Shown here: piece after piece, positions 47,710-59,499 of the stretch
How positions within the stretch are numbered: position 1 is the first letter of the stretch
Layout of the letters: every line of letters begins with the position of its first letter
Origin: Perkinsus olseni
Lineage: Eukaryota; Perkinsozoa; Perkinsida; Perkinsidae
Direction of reading: 5' to 3'
Assembly (NCBI GenBank): GCA_013115135.1
Contig: JABANP010000037.1
Span: forward strand, 124,001-188,000
DNA: 64,000 nucleotides
Notes under the pieces: model-generated
What the model was told of the DNA's origin: nothing
Seen by the model: the letters and a program-made list of their open reading frames with translations, nothing else
Databases searched by the model: none
Made by a program: the position numbers and the translations under genes

Positions 47710-48669
47710 TATCTACTACGTTCCAGATGTTCCCTGTACAGCTTGCCCTGTTCAGTGTTGTGTGCAATGGGCACTCCCGCGGGCCGTGCATAGCCTCCAC
47801 TAACTCCCTCATGGGTTGAGTCTTTTAGAAGTTCTCCGACTTGCCCTCTCTATTCTGTGAGACTATGCCTGTCGCCACTAAGCTCACGACTCAGCAGGTC
47901 GCTTCAATGATAGCGAGCAGAACGCCTAAATGGACGCAGGTAGGGGACGGCCCAGTTCTCGATCCGACAACATTACGGACGGCATCATGTCTCATATTCC
48001 ATGCTATTCGTTCTTCATCCGGGAATCCTGGACCGGGATACCCTGCAGCTTCTCTTGATCAACTTGAATCTCCAGGATACCCGTAGTAGCTGCGCGTGCC
48101 GTTGGCTCGAAATGAAATTGCGGAATGTGGCAGAAAGCGGTTGAGCATTATTCACTCATGGCAGGGTAGAGCGCTAGTAGCGCCGCGCTACTTTTGAATG
48201 CTGGCGGCGGTTGAACGAAATGTCCACTGGAGCTGAGCAAAAACGTGAAGAGAGTCCAACTCACCCAACTTGCGGATTCGACGCTTTCTGAATGCTGCTT
48301 GTGTTCCCCCTTCTACGATAGAGTAAAGTACTTCAAGATTCGGACATATCCGACCAGAACTCCAAGCCTAGGGCCTCCATTTGACAGCCGCTCAGCGACG
48401 CGAAGCTGGCCGACCCAGTGATTTCCGGCGGGAATGGCCCGTCGTAGCAATGACCTCGGGTCAAGCGGTAGAGCATAGCGTCGTCGACGAGGTTCGACAA
48501 ACCTGGTTCGTACCATCCAAAGGTTTAGTGTCCTCTGCGATGAGAGCAACGTACATAAACACGTATCTATTTTCCTGTGAATCGTCGATGAGGTGGCTGA
48601 CTGGTACAATGTGAACCCCACGGAAGACCCGGATCTTTGGGAGCGTCTGAGTTGAGGGCGTAGCGGGCG
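47710..48669. other. Intergenic, no supported gene
   Basis: No exon I can support. An 81-codon frame at 47841-48086 (VATKLTTQQVASMIAS) is the only protein-like stretch. Contains footprint 17. Confidence 0.4.
48170..48191. repeat. Fold-back footprint 17 (one mismatch)
   Basis: The middle copy predicts T = GGCGCTAC; the first base of the first copy differs. Confidence 0.7.
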
Positions 48670-49039
48670 ACCGATCAGGACTCCTGACTCAGAACTCCGG
48701 AGTCGGGGGACATCGGCTTCTTGGAGCTGGCAGCCATCTCATATCGGTGTGCGAGTTATGGAATCGCGAGCATGCAAGAGTGATGGTGCTTAGATGGGAG
48801 TGTTGCAGTGTTCTGCGACAACATGGCCACTGTGGCAGCGATCAACTCGGGGTCATCTAGCTCGAAATCCATGAGGCTTCCCTCTTGGGTGGCTCACTAC
48901 ATGGGCGAACGGACTAACCGCTCAGCACGTCCCGGGCGCGAACAACACGCTCGCGGACGCTTTGAGCCGCATCTCCCGCTCCGATCTGGTTCGATCAGGT
49001 GCCAGCTGAGTGTTTTAAAGTCGACGTGAGAGTTTCAGG
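48670..49039 (+). mobile_element. Retroelement RNase H fragment (DIRS/Ty3-like)
   Basis: A frame near 48805 reads VFCDNMATVAAINSGSSS, the second RNase H block of tyrosine-recombinase or gypsy-type elements, and a shifted frame reads QHVPGANNTLADALSRIS, the conserved terminal block (H-x-PG-x-x-N-x-x-AD-x-LSR). A frame break separates them and no other pol domain is seen, so this is a decayed fragment. Confidence 0.65.
48674..48695. repeat. Fold-back footprint 18 (decayed)
   Basis: The middle copy predicts T = GTCAGGAG; three mismatches in the outer copies. Confidence 0.45.
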
Positions 49040-49448
49040 GTGAGGGTGATGGATAACCACGTCGTTTTCGTGGTCTTGAGTCACATTTTCTGGCGAGTGT
49101 ATGAGTATCAGTCTCTGGGTTGGTCTCATCCGGTGGAGCGTACCCTTGCATTTGCCGCCCTAATGGTGGTGCGTCGTACTCGGTACGGGCTCCTGACTCG
49201 ACTTGGTGTTTTCCAACTTCGAGCCTCCTCCAAGTTGGAGATCAATAGGGCTTAGTTCAATGATGTTCCTCGCCCTGATCACAACCGACAGCCGTGCCGT
49301 CACAGCACCCAGGATTTGCGTTATGGGAGTCTTGGCGATTCGCCAATGGCGAAGACTAGGCATTCTAGAATTACTATCGGGGTTGAGCATCTACAATTAG
49401 AGTAAATGTATAATATAGCAGGCGGAAGGAGCGGATTGAGTGAAGCGC
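49040..49448. other. Intergenic, no supported gene
   Basis: No protein signal. Contains footprint 19. Confidence 0.4.
49332..49353. repeat. Fold-back footprint 19 (perfect)
   Basis: T = TTGGCGAA. All positions obey the rule. Confidence 0.8.
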
Positions 49449-49918
49449 ATGGGTGTAAAATGTGCCCGTGAAATATGTTCTATGCGAGAAAATGATTTTC
49501 TAAAAATCTGTATTAGCAAGAAATTTAGTATCTTGTCTACCCGGAATTTCGCAGGGTTGAAGAGCTGTCCCCTTTCTGATCCTCAGCCAGGGCTCACCGT
49601 ATATTATTTTCGTTGTTGCAGGTTGGTGCAGCTGAGAAAATCAGCCGTAACTTCAAATTCCGCAACTTCAATGAGGCCTTTGGCTTCATGACCAGAGTTG
49701 CTCTCTACGCTGAAAAGGTGAGCTCCTCCTCCTCTTCTAAAGATGCTAGTCATCAGCTTCATCATCAGGCTGATCATCATCCCAATTGGTATAACGTGTA
49801 TAACAAGGTTGATGTCGAGCTGTCGACTCATGATGCAGGCGGAGTCACTGAGAAGGTGATACCCAGCCGGGCTTGTTGATTCCTGCAGGACCTCGTGGCT
49901 ACTGATGATCATATTTGA
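49449..49918 (+). CDS. Pterin-4a-carbinolamine dehydratase (DCoH)
   Basis: Dehydrates 4a-hydroxytetrahydropterin in tetrahydrobiopterin recycling. The exon from 49622 encodes [26 protein letters not shown]. After an intron, [25 protein letters not shown] carries the paired His of the active site and the conserved STHD. A last short exon (DLVATDDHI) ends at 49918. This is the normal core of a roughly 100-residue enzyme. Joining to the N-terminal exon ([12 protein letters not shown]) needs a 23-nt intron at 49599-49621. The start is uncertain: ATG 49449 or 49482, the latter with a Lys/Phe-rich leader that might target an organelle. Confidence 0.85.
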
Positions 49919-51990
49919 AGGAATATTGAGCAGCATTCGCTTCTTCTCGTCCTCGTTTTCCTGTGGGAGGTTTTCCTCGGCGTACTAAGGTGAATTTGTC
50001 GACTCATGGTACCCCGTTATTGTCAGGATTTTTCCCTAGCGGAGAAGATGGATAAGATAGCTGACACTATGGGACAGTAGAGTGCTTCGAACATGACAGA
50101 GTTTTATAAGAGATTGTTTCTCCAGTTGTTCGTAGTTGAGTTGTAGTCACGTCATCATCGCCAGCACATGCAGCTGCCATAGGCTCGCCCTTCAGGGGTT
50201 CACTAGGTCTCGTTCCTACCATGCCTCTCTCTTCTCCCCTCTTCACGCGTCGTGGGCAGTCTGGCATATTGCGGAGCTCGATAAGAGGTAGTTTTTGCTG
50301 GGCTGTTATGCCAGATCGTTATAAATGCTGTATCCCTGCTAAAAACACAGTGTTTCGGTGGGTGGTCTCTACTAGGCGCCTCCGCTGTGGTCTTACCGAA
50401 TGTGGCCTTGATTGAGACACTCCTGTTACCTGCACTCGCCTCAGCGTCTCGAGCCTCGTTCGCTTCCTCGCCTTCGTCGTTCAACAGCCCTCTTCGACGA
50501 GCCACCTGGGGACGTGGACGAGTACGGCGAGGTTGGCCAGGGTCCAGCGGTAACGTCGCAGATAATACGGCCTGATAGAGGAGGCAAAGTCAGTCGACGC
50601 ACGGACGTACGCATGGCCATTTCTTCTCCTCGCAGTTCGAAAAGGCCTATCATTTGGGTGCCTTCGCGGACAAAAAGAAGGATAAGTTGGGGAAGTCAGA
50701 GAGAGCGGAGCGTAGGTCGAATTTCTGTAGAGTTGTGTGTGAGCGTGTGCTGGTAAGGTGATGCGTTCTGGGCTGATATACGCTCACAGAGTCAGTCCAA
50801 AGTACGTCAAGGTGACGCAGTTGAATAAGGACAGACGAGAAGCTAGAAAGAAGCACCGAGAGGAGCAGGGCAGCATAGAGGAGCCCCAGGTCGTAGCGGG
50901 GTTGGCGTTGGCCCGGGGGTATCTTGCTGTTCCATTGTAGCAACGATAAAAGGTTAGCCACTAGAACGATAGAGTCCGTTATCCCTCGCGAATTAGAGTG
51001 TTCGAGAATATTTGGTATGCTGGCCTTTCTGCACATAGTAGAGCTTCGTAGGCTGGTGTGCTAGTGCAGGTGGACTGGGTGGATAGCTAGTTTTTCACGA
51101 GTGCCCGGTGCGAATCCATTACTTTCATTGAACCATGGTATCCTATGTTGAACCATCAAAACTTTGGGTGGACTTGTGCTGCAGGTGCTGATATTTACTC
51201 GTATGGCTGGTAGGCGAATTCGTAACAACGAAGTGATTGAGACTTGCAATTGTAGTCTTGACGTGACCGTCGGCGGCGCCCCTCGTACTGAGAAACGCGC
51301 GAATATACCATGTACAGCGCGATGCACGGAGGAAGTTTCGATCGAGATTGAGACCTTCGCTTCATTCTCAATTCGAAATTTCCAAATAGGAATGCTTTCG
51401 TTGCATACCGTGTAGCTCATGGTCTGCCGTCGCCTGTCCACTGAATGAACCCCATTGGTACTGCCGTCCGTGACGAAAACATCGTGGTCAGGCGACGAAG
51501 GCTCTGGAAGAGTTCTTCGAGGAGGGTAAAGTGGCCGAGGACCTCAAGTCCAAGTTTGGCGAGCTACCTCAAGTTGGATTCGTGCCCACGGTAAGATGCT
51601 CTTCCATTGCTCAACACTCGCTGCTGCTTCATTCCTGCGTACTTGTCCCTCTTGGCGGTGCTGACTGAATGTGTTTGGCCTGCTTGTGTCGTAGTGCTGC
51701 GTGAGAGGCTCTCATGGTGGAGCTCTCGCCGGCTCATTCAGGCGTCGATATCAACTCTGGGAGACCCATTGGAGAGGACGGAGGAGCAGGGGAAGCCTCG
51801 GAGCACCTTAGAGGAGGCAAACGAAACCGCAGTAGGAGAAGTTGGTCAGGCGAAGGAGGTAGCAGGATCCGCGGGCGGGAATTCGCAACAGCGGCCATGA
51901 GGGCGGCGTGGCTCGCCGACCGTATTAGAGGTTGCAGAGACGGTGGGTTGTTGGTAGGTTACCGACTTCGTGGAGAGGGGCATGCTCACG
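49919..51990 (+). other. Scattered exons of unrecognised gene(s)
   Basis: Protein-like stretches occur at about 50480-50560 (FDEPPGDVDEYGEV), 50640-50720 (AYHLGAFADKKKDKLG, SERAERRSN), 50785-50890 (VSPKYVKVTQLNKDRREARKK) and 51500-51595 (KALEEFFEEGKVAEDL, KSKFGELPQVGFVPT). They lie in different frames with plausible GT/AG between them, but I could not build one model or name a family. Gene starts and ends unknown. Confidence 0.35.
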
Positions 51991-54516
51991 CCTGAGAAGG
52001 GTCGATTGGAGAGCCTCTTGCAGGGCACGTCCAGTGTGGAGGCTCTGGTGAGTCCGAAGACTGACTGACGATAGAAGATGAAGTCATGGCCCTTTGCACA
52101 TCCTATCAATCGAACCATCTCTCCACACAGTTTTTGCTTGATGCCACCGTGTCGACGAGTTTTGCTGCTCTGCTTCTTCATCACGTGGGTATCCAGTCGA
52201 TAGTATTCTCTTAGACGAGTTGAGACCTTGAATGTTCATCTTGGTAGAACCCTGCCCTCTACTGAATTCCATACGTATAGTGTGCTCGTCTGTCTGTAAT
52301 AGAGCTCTCCTCAGCTCACTTCGAATCCGGAGTGCCTGGCGCTGCAGCATCGTTTGTCAAAGTCGAAGACCAGCGGCCAAGTGAGTGCAGTAGGTGGGGG
52401 ATGTCCGTGGAGGCCTCTGTTGTAGGTACTGGCATTGGTAGCCGATGAGCTTGAAGTCATGGATGGCATAAACCTAGCCACGGCACTTCATCGTATTGCT
52501 AAGCACTCCAAGTCTTATCAAGTCTCACAAGTTGCCAATGACCCACGGTGAGTTGCTGTTGTGTCACCAGCTGAGCGAGACATAGCGTATCTAATGGTTT
52601 TGAAGGAATTTTAACACTGTCTACTCGTAAGTATCCCGAGCTCGACTTTAGATGAGGAGAGGAGCCAGTTGTGAACGAACAGTTGTTGTTGATAGCAGCT
52701 TGTTGTGATGTCGTCATATTATGGTATAGGGTTGAGCGTTGTAGGCGGTTCATCATCCGTAGATACACGGCTCTGACGGATCGTCTAGGAGCTAACCTGA
52801 GCTCCTTGGACGGAGTTGGTCTCATGAACACACTATGGGCATTGGTACGCTTGAACACAGGTAGTAGCGGTGTCGTGGTGGCGGCCCTGCCGTGAGGCGC
52901 ATGGTCGCCTTCTCAGCTTCACCGAAGTGGATATCGGAGCTACTGGATCGATGCATCAACAGCGTGGATCAATTGGAGCCAAAGCAGCTCGGTAGGCAGA
53001 GTTCTTCGCACCTCTAATAACTCGCCCTTCACCTCACTATGTCCACTTATACATGGTTCACGATCTCGCCCCCTTTCCCTCGGTCGTACTAGTATGAGTA
53101 CTATTTGAGATTCACCCGGGTTCGATACCCGGTGAGAGCACTCGCTTCATTTCCGTTGAGAGTACGGCCTCGGAGCCTAGGGCTAGTATAACCCTCACTG
53201 CTGCTCCTCCTTTAGGCCAAGGTCTCTACTGCGTGTATAGGATGTCCAAGCATGTGGCCCCTACCGATGCCGTCAAGGCTCTCCAGTCAGCCCTTCATGG
53301 CCAGGTCCGTGCTAGACTAGACCACTTCACCGACAGTCATGAGCTTGTCAGTGTTTGTAAGCAGGCTTAGTCCTGGTAATAGATACCTCTGGCAAGAGTA
53401 TTTTGTCAGGTACATCGCTCGCTAAGCTAGGAGTTCGGGATGAGACGGTATTCTCGGCGTTGGGCTCTCGAGTGTCCGACAAGATGGATGATTTCGATAT
53501 GGAGGTGAGCTTCCTCAGTGACTGCTTCGTGGAAGGTTTCGTGCTGTCATCAGGATATTGCAGCTGTGTCGTGGGCCTTCGCTCGAGCTAAGTTCACTGA
53601 CAGGGAGCTCTTCCGGAAGATACGGGAATCTCTGACCGTGAGTATGTGCGTGCGTGCCAATACCAACTTTTCCGGAACTTCAGGTTCGAACTACCGAGTG
53701 TTCTGTGAAGTCTCTAGTGTCACTGACGTGGAGCTTGTCGAAGCTCGGTGAAACTGGCGGCGAGGAGGACTTGTTCCGTTACACCCTGGCGCCGACCATC
53801 CGATCGTAAGAGCCTTACTGTCGTTCACCGTCACTGCGCCACGAAATTAGTTTGAACGATGGACCTCATTGCTCTGTAGTTTTCCTATCAGTCGGCGCTA
53901 GGTACATGCTGGAGTACAGCGTACAGGATCTTTGCGCTCTCGCGTGGAGTTTTGCCAATGCTAACATCAATGATGTTGATTTCATGAGCGACATAGCCCA
54001 CGCCCTCATGCCCAAGACAAGGGATATGAACTGCCAAGTACGCTGGTTCTCGCTAGCTGGATCCATCGAGTGCTCCTCAGGACGTTTGCTCGGCTGTGGT
54101 AGCTCTGGCGTCATTGCATTACTCCCATAAGGAACTGTAGTATTTGAGAGGGGGACGGTCGGTCGCCATTCCGCGGTCCATCTGTTAAGACTCCATTTTC
54201 TGCTGCGAGGATGGGGTTTCTGGAAACCGTCGTCCATTGACGATGACCGCCAACGTTAATTGAATGACTTTTTCGGGGCATTTTTTATTCTGAGAGTAGA
54301 GGGGTAGATAGCGTGTGACTGTATGATAGCATGGATCATTCCTCCCGCATAGTACTGTCGGTCTCGGAGCTCTATGAGAAAAGCTGGTTTCTCGGCCACA
54401 GGTTCGAGGCGTTGAAGCAGCAGTCCTTCCGTCTGATGCAGACATTCACTCCCTTGCAGCTCAGCCGGACTCTCTATGGTTTCGGAGTGGCTGGTGTGAG
54501 GGATAAGAAGCTGTAG
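51991..54516 (+). CDS. Heptatricopeptide/RAP-style helical repeat protein 1
   Basis: Exons encode the Leu/Ala/Trp-rich repeats typical of alveolate organellar RNA-binding helical repeat proteins. Examples are INLATALHRIAKHSKSYQ (52465), LGANLSSLDGVGLMNTLWAL (52790), SLAKLGVRDETVF with DIAAVSWAFARAKFTDREL (53420-53620), YSVQDLCALAWSFANANIND (53900), DVCSAVVALASLHYSH (54105) and LQLSRTLYGFGVAGV (54455). Introns are short. The probable role is binding organellar RNA, inferred from the repeat type. No RAP domain was recognised at the end. The start near 52000 (ERGMLTPEKGRLESLL) is approximate, and the gene may continue into 54740-55212. Confidence 0.55.
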
Positions 54517-55627
54517 GCTGGCGCTGGTGCTGCTTTGGCACGTGCAACCAGGAAGCATCGGGCTTGTCAGGTTCTATGAGATGGCACTTACCTCCATTGG
54601 CAAGCTGCATTTAATGTATGCTAAGAACGTGTGCGATGTAGGCCTGATATAATACCAAAACTTTCCCGAATCATTTCTTAACGGAACCGGTGAAAGCATC
54701 GCTGGGCATTCTTCGGCTATCGGTAGATACTGTCGGCATTGATGGAGGCTGACTACCTCATACCTGAGCTCACGAGGCCGCTGCTAGACCATCTTGGCCG
54801 CCAGCTGGACCGCCTTGGCCCAACGGAGTGCGTGCAATTGCTAACGGTGATAGGGCGGAGCGAAGCTGTCTTTAACTCGGCCCGCTAGTGTAGTTTCTCT
54901 TTGCATCTTTCCGATATAGTCTACGGAAAATTGGCATTCTCATCGTTCACTGGAAATTGATAAAACGGGTGCTCGTTTGGTGTGCGTGGGGTCGATCACC
55001 TTCCTCAGGTGGTGGCTCATGTGGAGCCGAGCGAGCAGCGGTCGAGTCTTGGGGAGGCGGTGGCCGAGCAGCTGAGTAATATTAGAATCTTTACTGTGCG
55101 GAGAAGGATCGTGACGTATCTTGTAGGGCCTAAAATGAAGACCACAGTTCGGTGGATCCCAAGCGGTCCAGAGATAGCTGACGTGTTGCAGTCGTTCGTA
55201 CTGCTAGAGTAGTATAATAGGGATGGCAACGCTCTCAACTCTCGCTGATGGTCAAGAGTCGGCCGAATGCCCTGGTCGTTAATTTACCATCAATAAAGGG
55301 AAACCTCATCTTAGCATGATCTTTACTGATCTCTGTGAGGTGATATGACTAACATTATAAAATAGTTGAATATTTGAGGAAGTACGTGAGGTGACAAAGT
55401 AGCGGAATGCGTGAAAATTTATCCTCTTTAGCCACGAAAGATAATACTCGTCCTTGACATGATGCCCCTTCACTCTTCGATACTTGTCAATGAACTAGTC
55501 TACCTAGGAGTAGGGTCGATTATAATAAACTATTTCCAGATAGGTTATTTGGTATTTGTCGTACTAGTATCGCTGCGCCGAGATTCACCGGCCGTTATCA
55601 CGGGAGTAGAGTATATGAGTTCTCAGG
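54517..55627 (+). other. Possible continuation exons and spacer
   Basis: 54740-54890 reads MEADYLIPELTRPLLDHL and RLGPTECVQLLTVIG, in the style of the preceding repeats. 55020-55212 reads VEPSEQRSSLGEAVAEQL to SFVLLE and stop. Assignment to the preceding gene is likely but not shown. 55213-55627 holds nothing I can support. Confidence 0.35.
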
Positions 55628-58600
55628 TTGAATAATGATAGACTGCTGGAGAATACACTGATGATGCTCTCGCCAGCTAGCAAGGCTCCCAGCTGTAGGA
55701 TTCCTGTGGGCGCTGATGGACAGGGTTGCCAGCTCAGGCACGAGCGATATCTTCCTTCGTATCCTGGGTTCATGCGCGGACATGCCGCAGCGAAGTCGGG
55801 ATGCTGTTAGGGTGAGTTCAGCAGTGCCTTACCTACAGCCTTGCCGAATCTGGGTCCTCTGCTGATGCTGCTCGGGTAGGTTCTCTTGCACAAGCATGTG
55901 GGACTGCAGAACGCCTTCAATCGCCTGTTCGAAGAGCTTTGTTCGTCGACTGTATCCGAAGCTGGACCAGGAGACCCTGGCGGACCTGGTGTATGCATGT
56001 GCCAGGATAGGCTATGATGACGGGATGTTTGTAATAGTCTGCCAAGTTGAGCTAAATTCAACAGGCTCCCATTCAACGCTTATCGTAGGTCCAACGTCTT
56101 ATCGAACACGTCGATCAGCACTTAGCCAGCAGCGGAGGCTTCCACTCCTTCCAGAGTATGGCGAGGATAGTGTATGCTCTCTGTGAGCTCAACACTAGGC
56201 TTGATATGGCCAGGGTAGTAGTGATACTCCTGGAGGGAGGCTGAGCCGCGGGCTCTTGCTATCCTTTATGGGATTGTGTCGGCTTATCGCTCTTCGTCCA
56301 CTTATCAGGTGCTTTGCCGCGAAGCCATTGACGGCCAGATGTGGGACGGGGGTAGCGGGGATGATATACTGATGCTAGCATGGGCTGCGGTGGTAGGAGT
56401 TTCTATTGCTATCGAGAGCGTCCAGGCAGGGTCATTAGTTCCTATCGTTGCCGCCTCCAGTGGAGCTCATAACGGAGATGTGCATACTGTTCGAGGAGAG
56501 GTTGCCGACTCAGCTTCTCATGGCTCAACAGGTGAATGACGTCGCTATCTCACTTGATACGGGAAATAACGGGAGGAGTCACTCCGACCTCGGTCACTCA
56601 CGCGCTCCTGGAATTGGGAAGCGAAGCCACTTATTTGGCTAGTTGCTCGCTTTGACCTCCCGTCTATGTCCGGTTAGATTGCAGTGCAGCTAGAGTACAG
56701 TGACGACTATGTTGATGTGAACTGGGATGATCCGAGAGTCGACACCTTCGTCAAGGATGTAATTAACGGTGCTAGCAGCTGGTCTGCAGACTCATTGGAG
56801 TAGGTCCGGACGATCAAGCGGAATGACCTTTATCCAGTGGTGTATGGGAAGAAGGCTAATCATAGGGGCACAGCGCTGATGCATAGTAAGGAGAACTTTC
56901 TGGTGATGGTCTCCATGCTCGGCGGATGATGTTAGCCACAACAGCAGCATCATGGGTATCGGCGGCCCTGGAGCAGCTGAGAATACCGCACAAGTCGTCC
57001 TTCGTTATTGACAATCTCTACAGAGTGGCGGCAGGGTTCCCTGGTCAGATGGCGGCCTTGGATGTGATGGCCTCCTTGTTAATTCTTTCTACACAAACCT
57101 CTACCGACAGGTATTGTGTCCGGATAGTTTGGTATCACCCGGCGGCACTCGGCCACTAGGATCGGCCGCCATGCGCCACAGGCAGCTGGCAGCCCTGGGG
57201 TGGGCCGTGAAGGACGTTACACAAAGAGAGGTCAATGGATAGCAATCTCTTGGGTATGTGAACGAAGAACTGCCTAGTAGGTATACGACGCCATCGTCAC
57301 GAGGTCGGTGAACAGCTTCATAGCGAAGCAGATAGGACCGATTCATCCCAATGCAGTAAAGTACATCGAATGGGGCAAGGTGGAGGTAGTGAGGTGCACC
57401 GTATTCAATTCTCGGTTCTGCACGGCCGCTACTTTCAGGTGCCAGACATAGAGGTTAAGGACTCCGATGGATTCCCTAACGCCTGTGGGGATGCTGGGAA
57501 GAAAGAAGCCCAGTTACAGTATGAGGAGGAGATGCTAGCGGATATCTTTGGTCAAGATCCGCAGCCTATCACCACCTTAGGTGGCTAATTCAGTGCTCTC
57601 GGTCAACCACGTTTCTGCATTCATCGTTTCTGTGAAAAAAATAGGACATCCTCGAGTTGACAGTGGGGAAGGACCGTGTTTGGTGGGCAGATGCCGGATG
57701 TCTTTTCTCCGGCCAGGGAGGAGGATACAACCGACTATGGTCCAGCCGCTACAGATGCTCTAAAGTCATTGGCCTGGCGGTATTGGGGAGATATTTGGCG
57801 GTCACTCTATTATTACGTGTGAGTGGGGTCCTGTCACTGCTTCTGGGCTCTGCGTGAGTTTGGTGTTGTCGGGCTCAGACCTATCAGGGAGTGTGCTGAG
57901 GAGTTTCGCATGCAGCGACGAGATGACCGACAGTGTACTCTGGGGCCTGTCGAACGGAAGACTATCACATCGTAAGCTTGCTACACCGCTAGCACTCGCG
58001 ATATGTCGGTCGGGTCCTGGTCACGAGGAATGGAGTGAGCTTATACGGTGCGTATTATTCAGGCTCGAGGGCATCCTCGTGGACGAGGCTTTCGACGCTC
58101 CCTTCAATACTTACGCCGCTGCAGGTCAGTTGCCTTCATTCATCTGGCACTCCTCGAGTGCTGATCTCCCATATTCTCGACCCTGTCGTCGCTGCGACCG
58201 TTGCCTGTATTAGTAGATGATCAGGCCTCTTTGCCCTAGTCAGTTGGCGGTTCCTCCGGGCATACCCTCCTCTCATCAACCGTCCTGCTACGGTCTTGTC
58301 GTCTGCATTCGTAAGTGATAGCTGCAGCTGTTGCTTTGATCTCCTTTTGGGCAATAACTATAATCTCAGTGAGTCGCAGGTCCCTCCAGGCTTGTTTTGC
58401 CTCTGGCGACGATCATACATGAAGAGAGGGATGATATGTCAGTTTGTAAGGCTAATGATAGACCAGTTCGACGTCTCTGTGCTAACTCAGCACTGCAAAG
58501 CCTCCCAAAAGTTTCTACTACGCATTTGCGCTTGCTTATCGGGGCACTCAGGATCCCGTTAGGCTGTCGAACATACTAAATCTTAGCAGAACTATAGTGG

Positions 58601-58709
58601 CTCTTTGTAGATATACACTGAAGGTCAGAATTCTCAACGAGCTCAGGAGATCATCGATCTCTACCATGAATGGTGTCCTGATGACTACGAGTTCATGAAG
58701 GGCCGGCCA
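55628..58709 (+). CDS. Helical-repeat protein 2 (tentative, multi-exon)
   Basis: Protein-like exons in several frames: LDQETLADLVYACARIGYDD (55957), GDDILMLAWAAVVG (56360), ALDVMASLLILST (57060), SVNSFIAKQIGPIHPNAVKY (57310), EEEMLADIFGQDPQP (57525), DSVLWGLSNGRLSHRKLATP (57935). The last exon has SQRAQEIIDLYHEWCPDDYEF (58640, here 20 of its residues matter: LYxExxPxDY). The first pieces resemble the repeats of the preceding gene. The later ones may belong to a different gene. Boundaries unresolved. Confidence 0.35.
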
Positions 58710-59112
58710 GGTTGGGGCTGCAACAACATGTGATGCTCTCGCCATGTAGTCCTGTTTGTAATGAATGTTTCTGTTGCTTTCCTATGAGGCTAGCGTTGGA
58801 TATGCATTATCTCTCCGTCGACTCTCTCCTGTCAGCAGCTTCCATCGGGATAGGGCTCCGCCTTCGTTCTCGGCTATCCATCGCAACCGGAGCCGTATGA
58901 TACACTTGCAGGTTAATGGATGTTCTTGGAGCTAACCTGAGTTACTCCCCATCTCCAGGACCCGCTGCTGTTGCTAGACAAGGGTTTGGAGCCTTTCCGG
59001 ACATCAAGCGACTTTCCGGAGACCTACTGGCAACTCTAACGAATTCCAGGTAGTATTTGTCCGTGGCCCCGATCGAATCCGAGCCAATTGGGGTCATTAT
59101 GGCATAATGTGG

Positions 59113-59140
59113 CAGAGCATAATGGCTACATTATGCTCTG
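59113..59140. repeat. Inverted repeat, 12-bp perfect arms
   Basis: CAGAGCATAATG at 59113-59124 pairs with CATTATGCTCTG at 59129-59140 around a 4-nt loop. The loop motif GGCTACA is repeated directly after the second arm, as if an inverted segment had been inserted. A 7-bp odd palindrome (CATTATG G CATAATG) lies about 10 bp upstream. Confidence 0.8.
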
Positions 59141-59177
59141 GCTACACCTGAGTTGGCGTCTTGCTCATTGGCGCCTC

Positions 59178-59216
59178 CAACTTGGATTCAGTGAACAACA
59201 CTGATTCGGAATCAGT
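59178..59216. repeat. Triple inverted repeat with longer spacers
   Basis: TCAGTG, then CACTGA, then ATCAGTG occur with about 5-nt spacers. This resembles the fold-back footprints in alternating order but does not fit the exact 8-bp rule. Confidence 0.55.
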
Positions 59217-59452
59217 GAAAAACTCAGGCAAGGATTGTGACCGGAGAGAATCCGTGCTTGTCTCCTACGGACATTGTCTCCCGTCGTTGCGATGTTGATG
59301 TTTGTGAGACTGCTATTTGGTGGGCCCGATGTGGACATGCGGCTTTCTTTATGCGTCGGAGCAGCATTTTGCTCATGGCAGATGTTTGCCTCCAGTATTT
59401 CCAGCCCTGTCTGCTTGCTTTGAAGAGTATCGAAAGTCATCGGCTAACATGA

Positions 59453-59484
59453 ATCATGTTACATGATCCATCATGTAACATGAT
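59453..59484. repeat. Inverted repeat, 15-bp perfect arms
   Basis: ATCATGTTACATGAT (59453-59467) and ATCATGTAACATGAT (59470-59484) are exact reverse complements separated by CC, and each arm is itself nearly palindromic. No protein is affected. Confidence 0.85.
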
Positions 59485-59499
59485 CCATTGGAGATGGCA

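Larger units (their letters stand above)
58710..59499. other. Hairpin-rich spacer
   Basis: A possible last exon (DKGLEPFRTSSDFPETYWQL) ends at about 59036. The rest is noncoding by eye and carries three inverted repeats listed separately. Confidence 0.5.

Noticed and set aside
53068..53145. tRNA gene on the plus strand, from a perfect CCGGG-TTCGATA-CCCGG arm
   Set aside because: The acceptor strand GCTCTCA expected about 65 nt upstream is absent, and no anticodon arm is seen.
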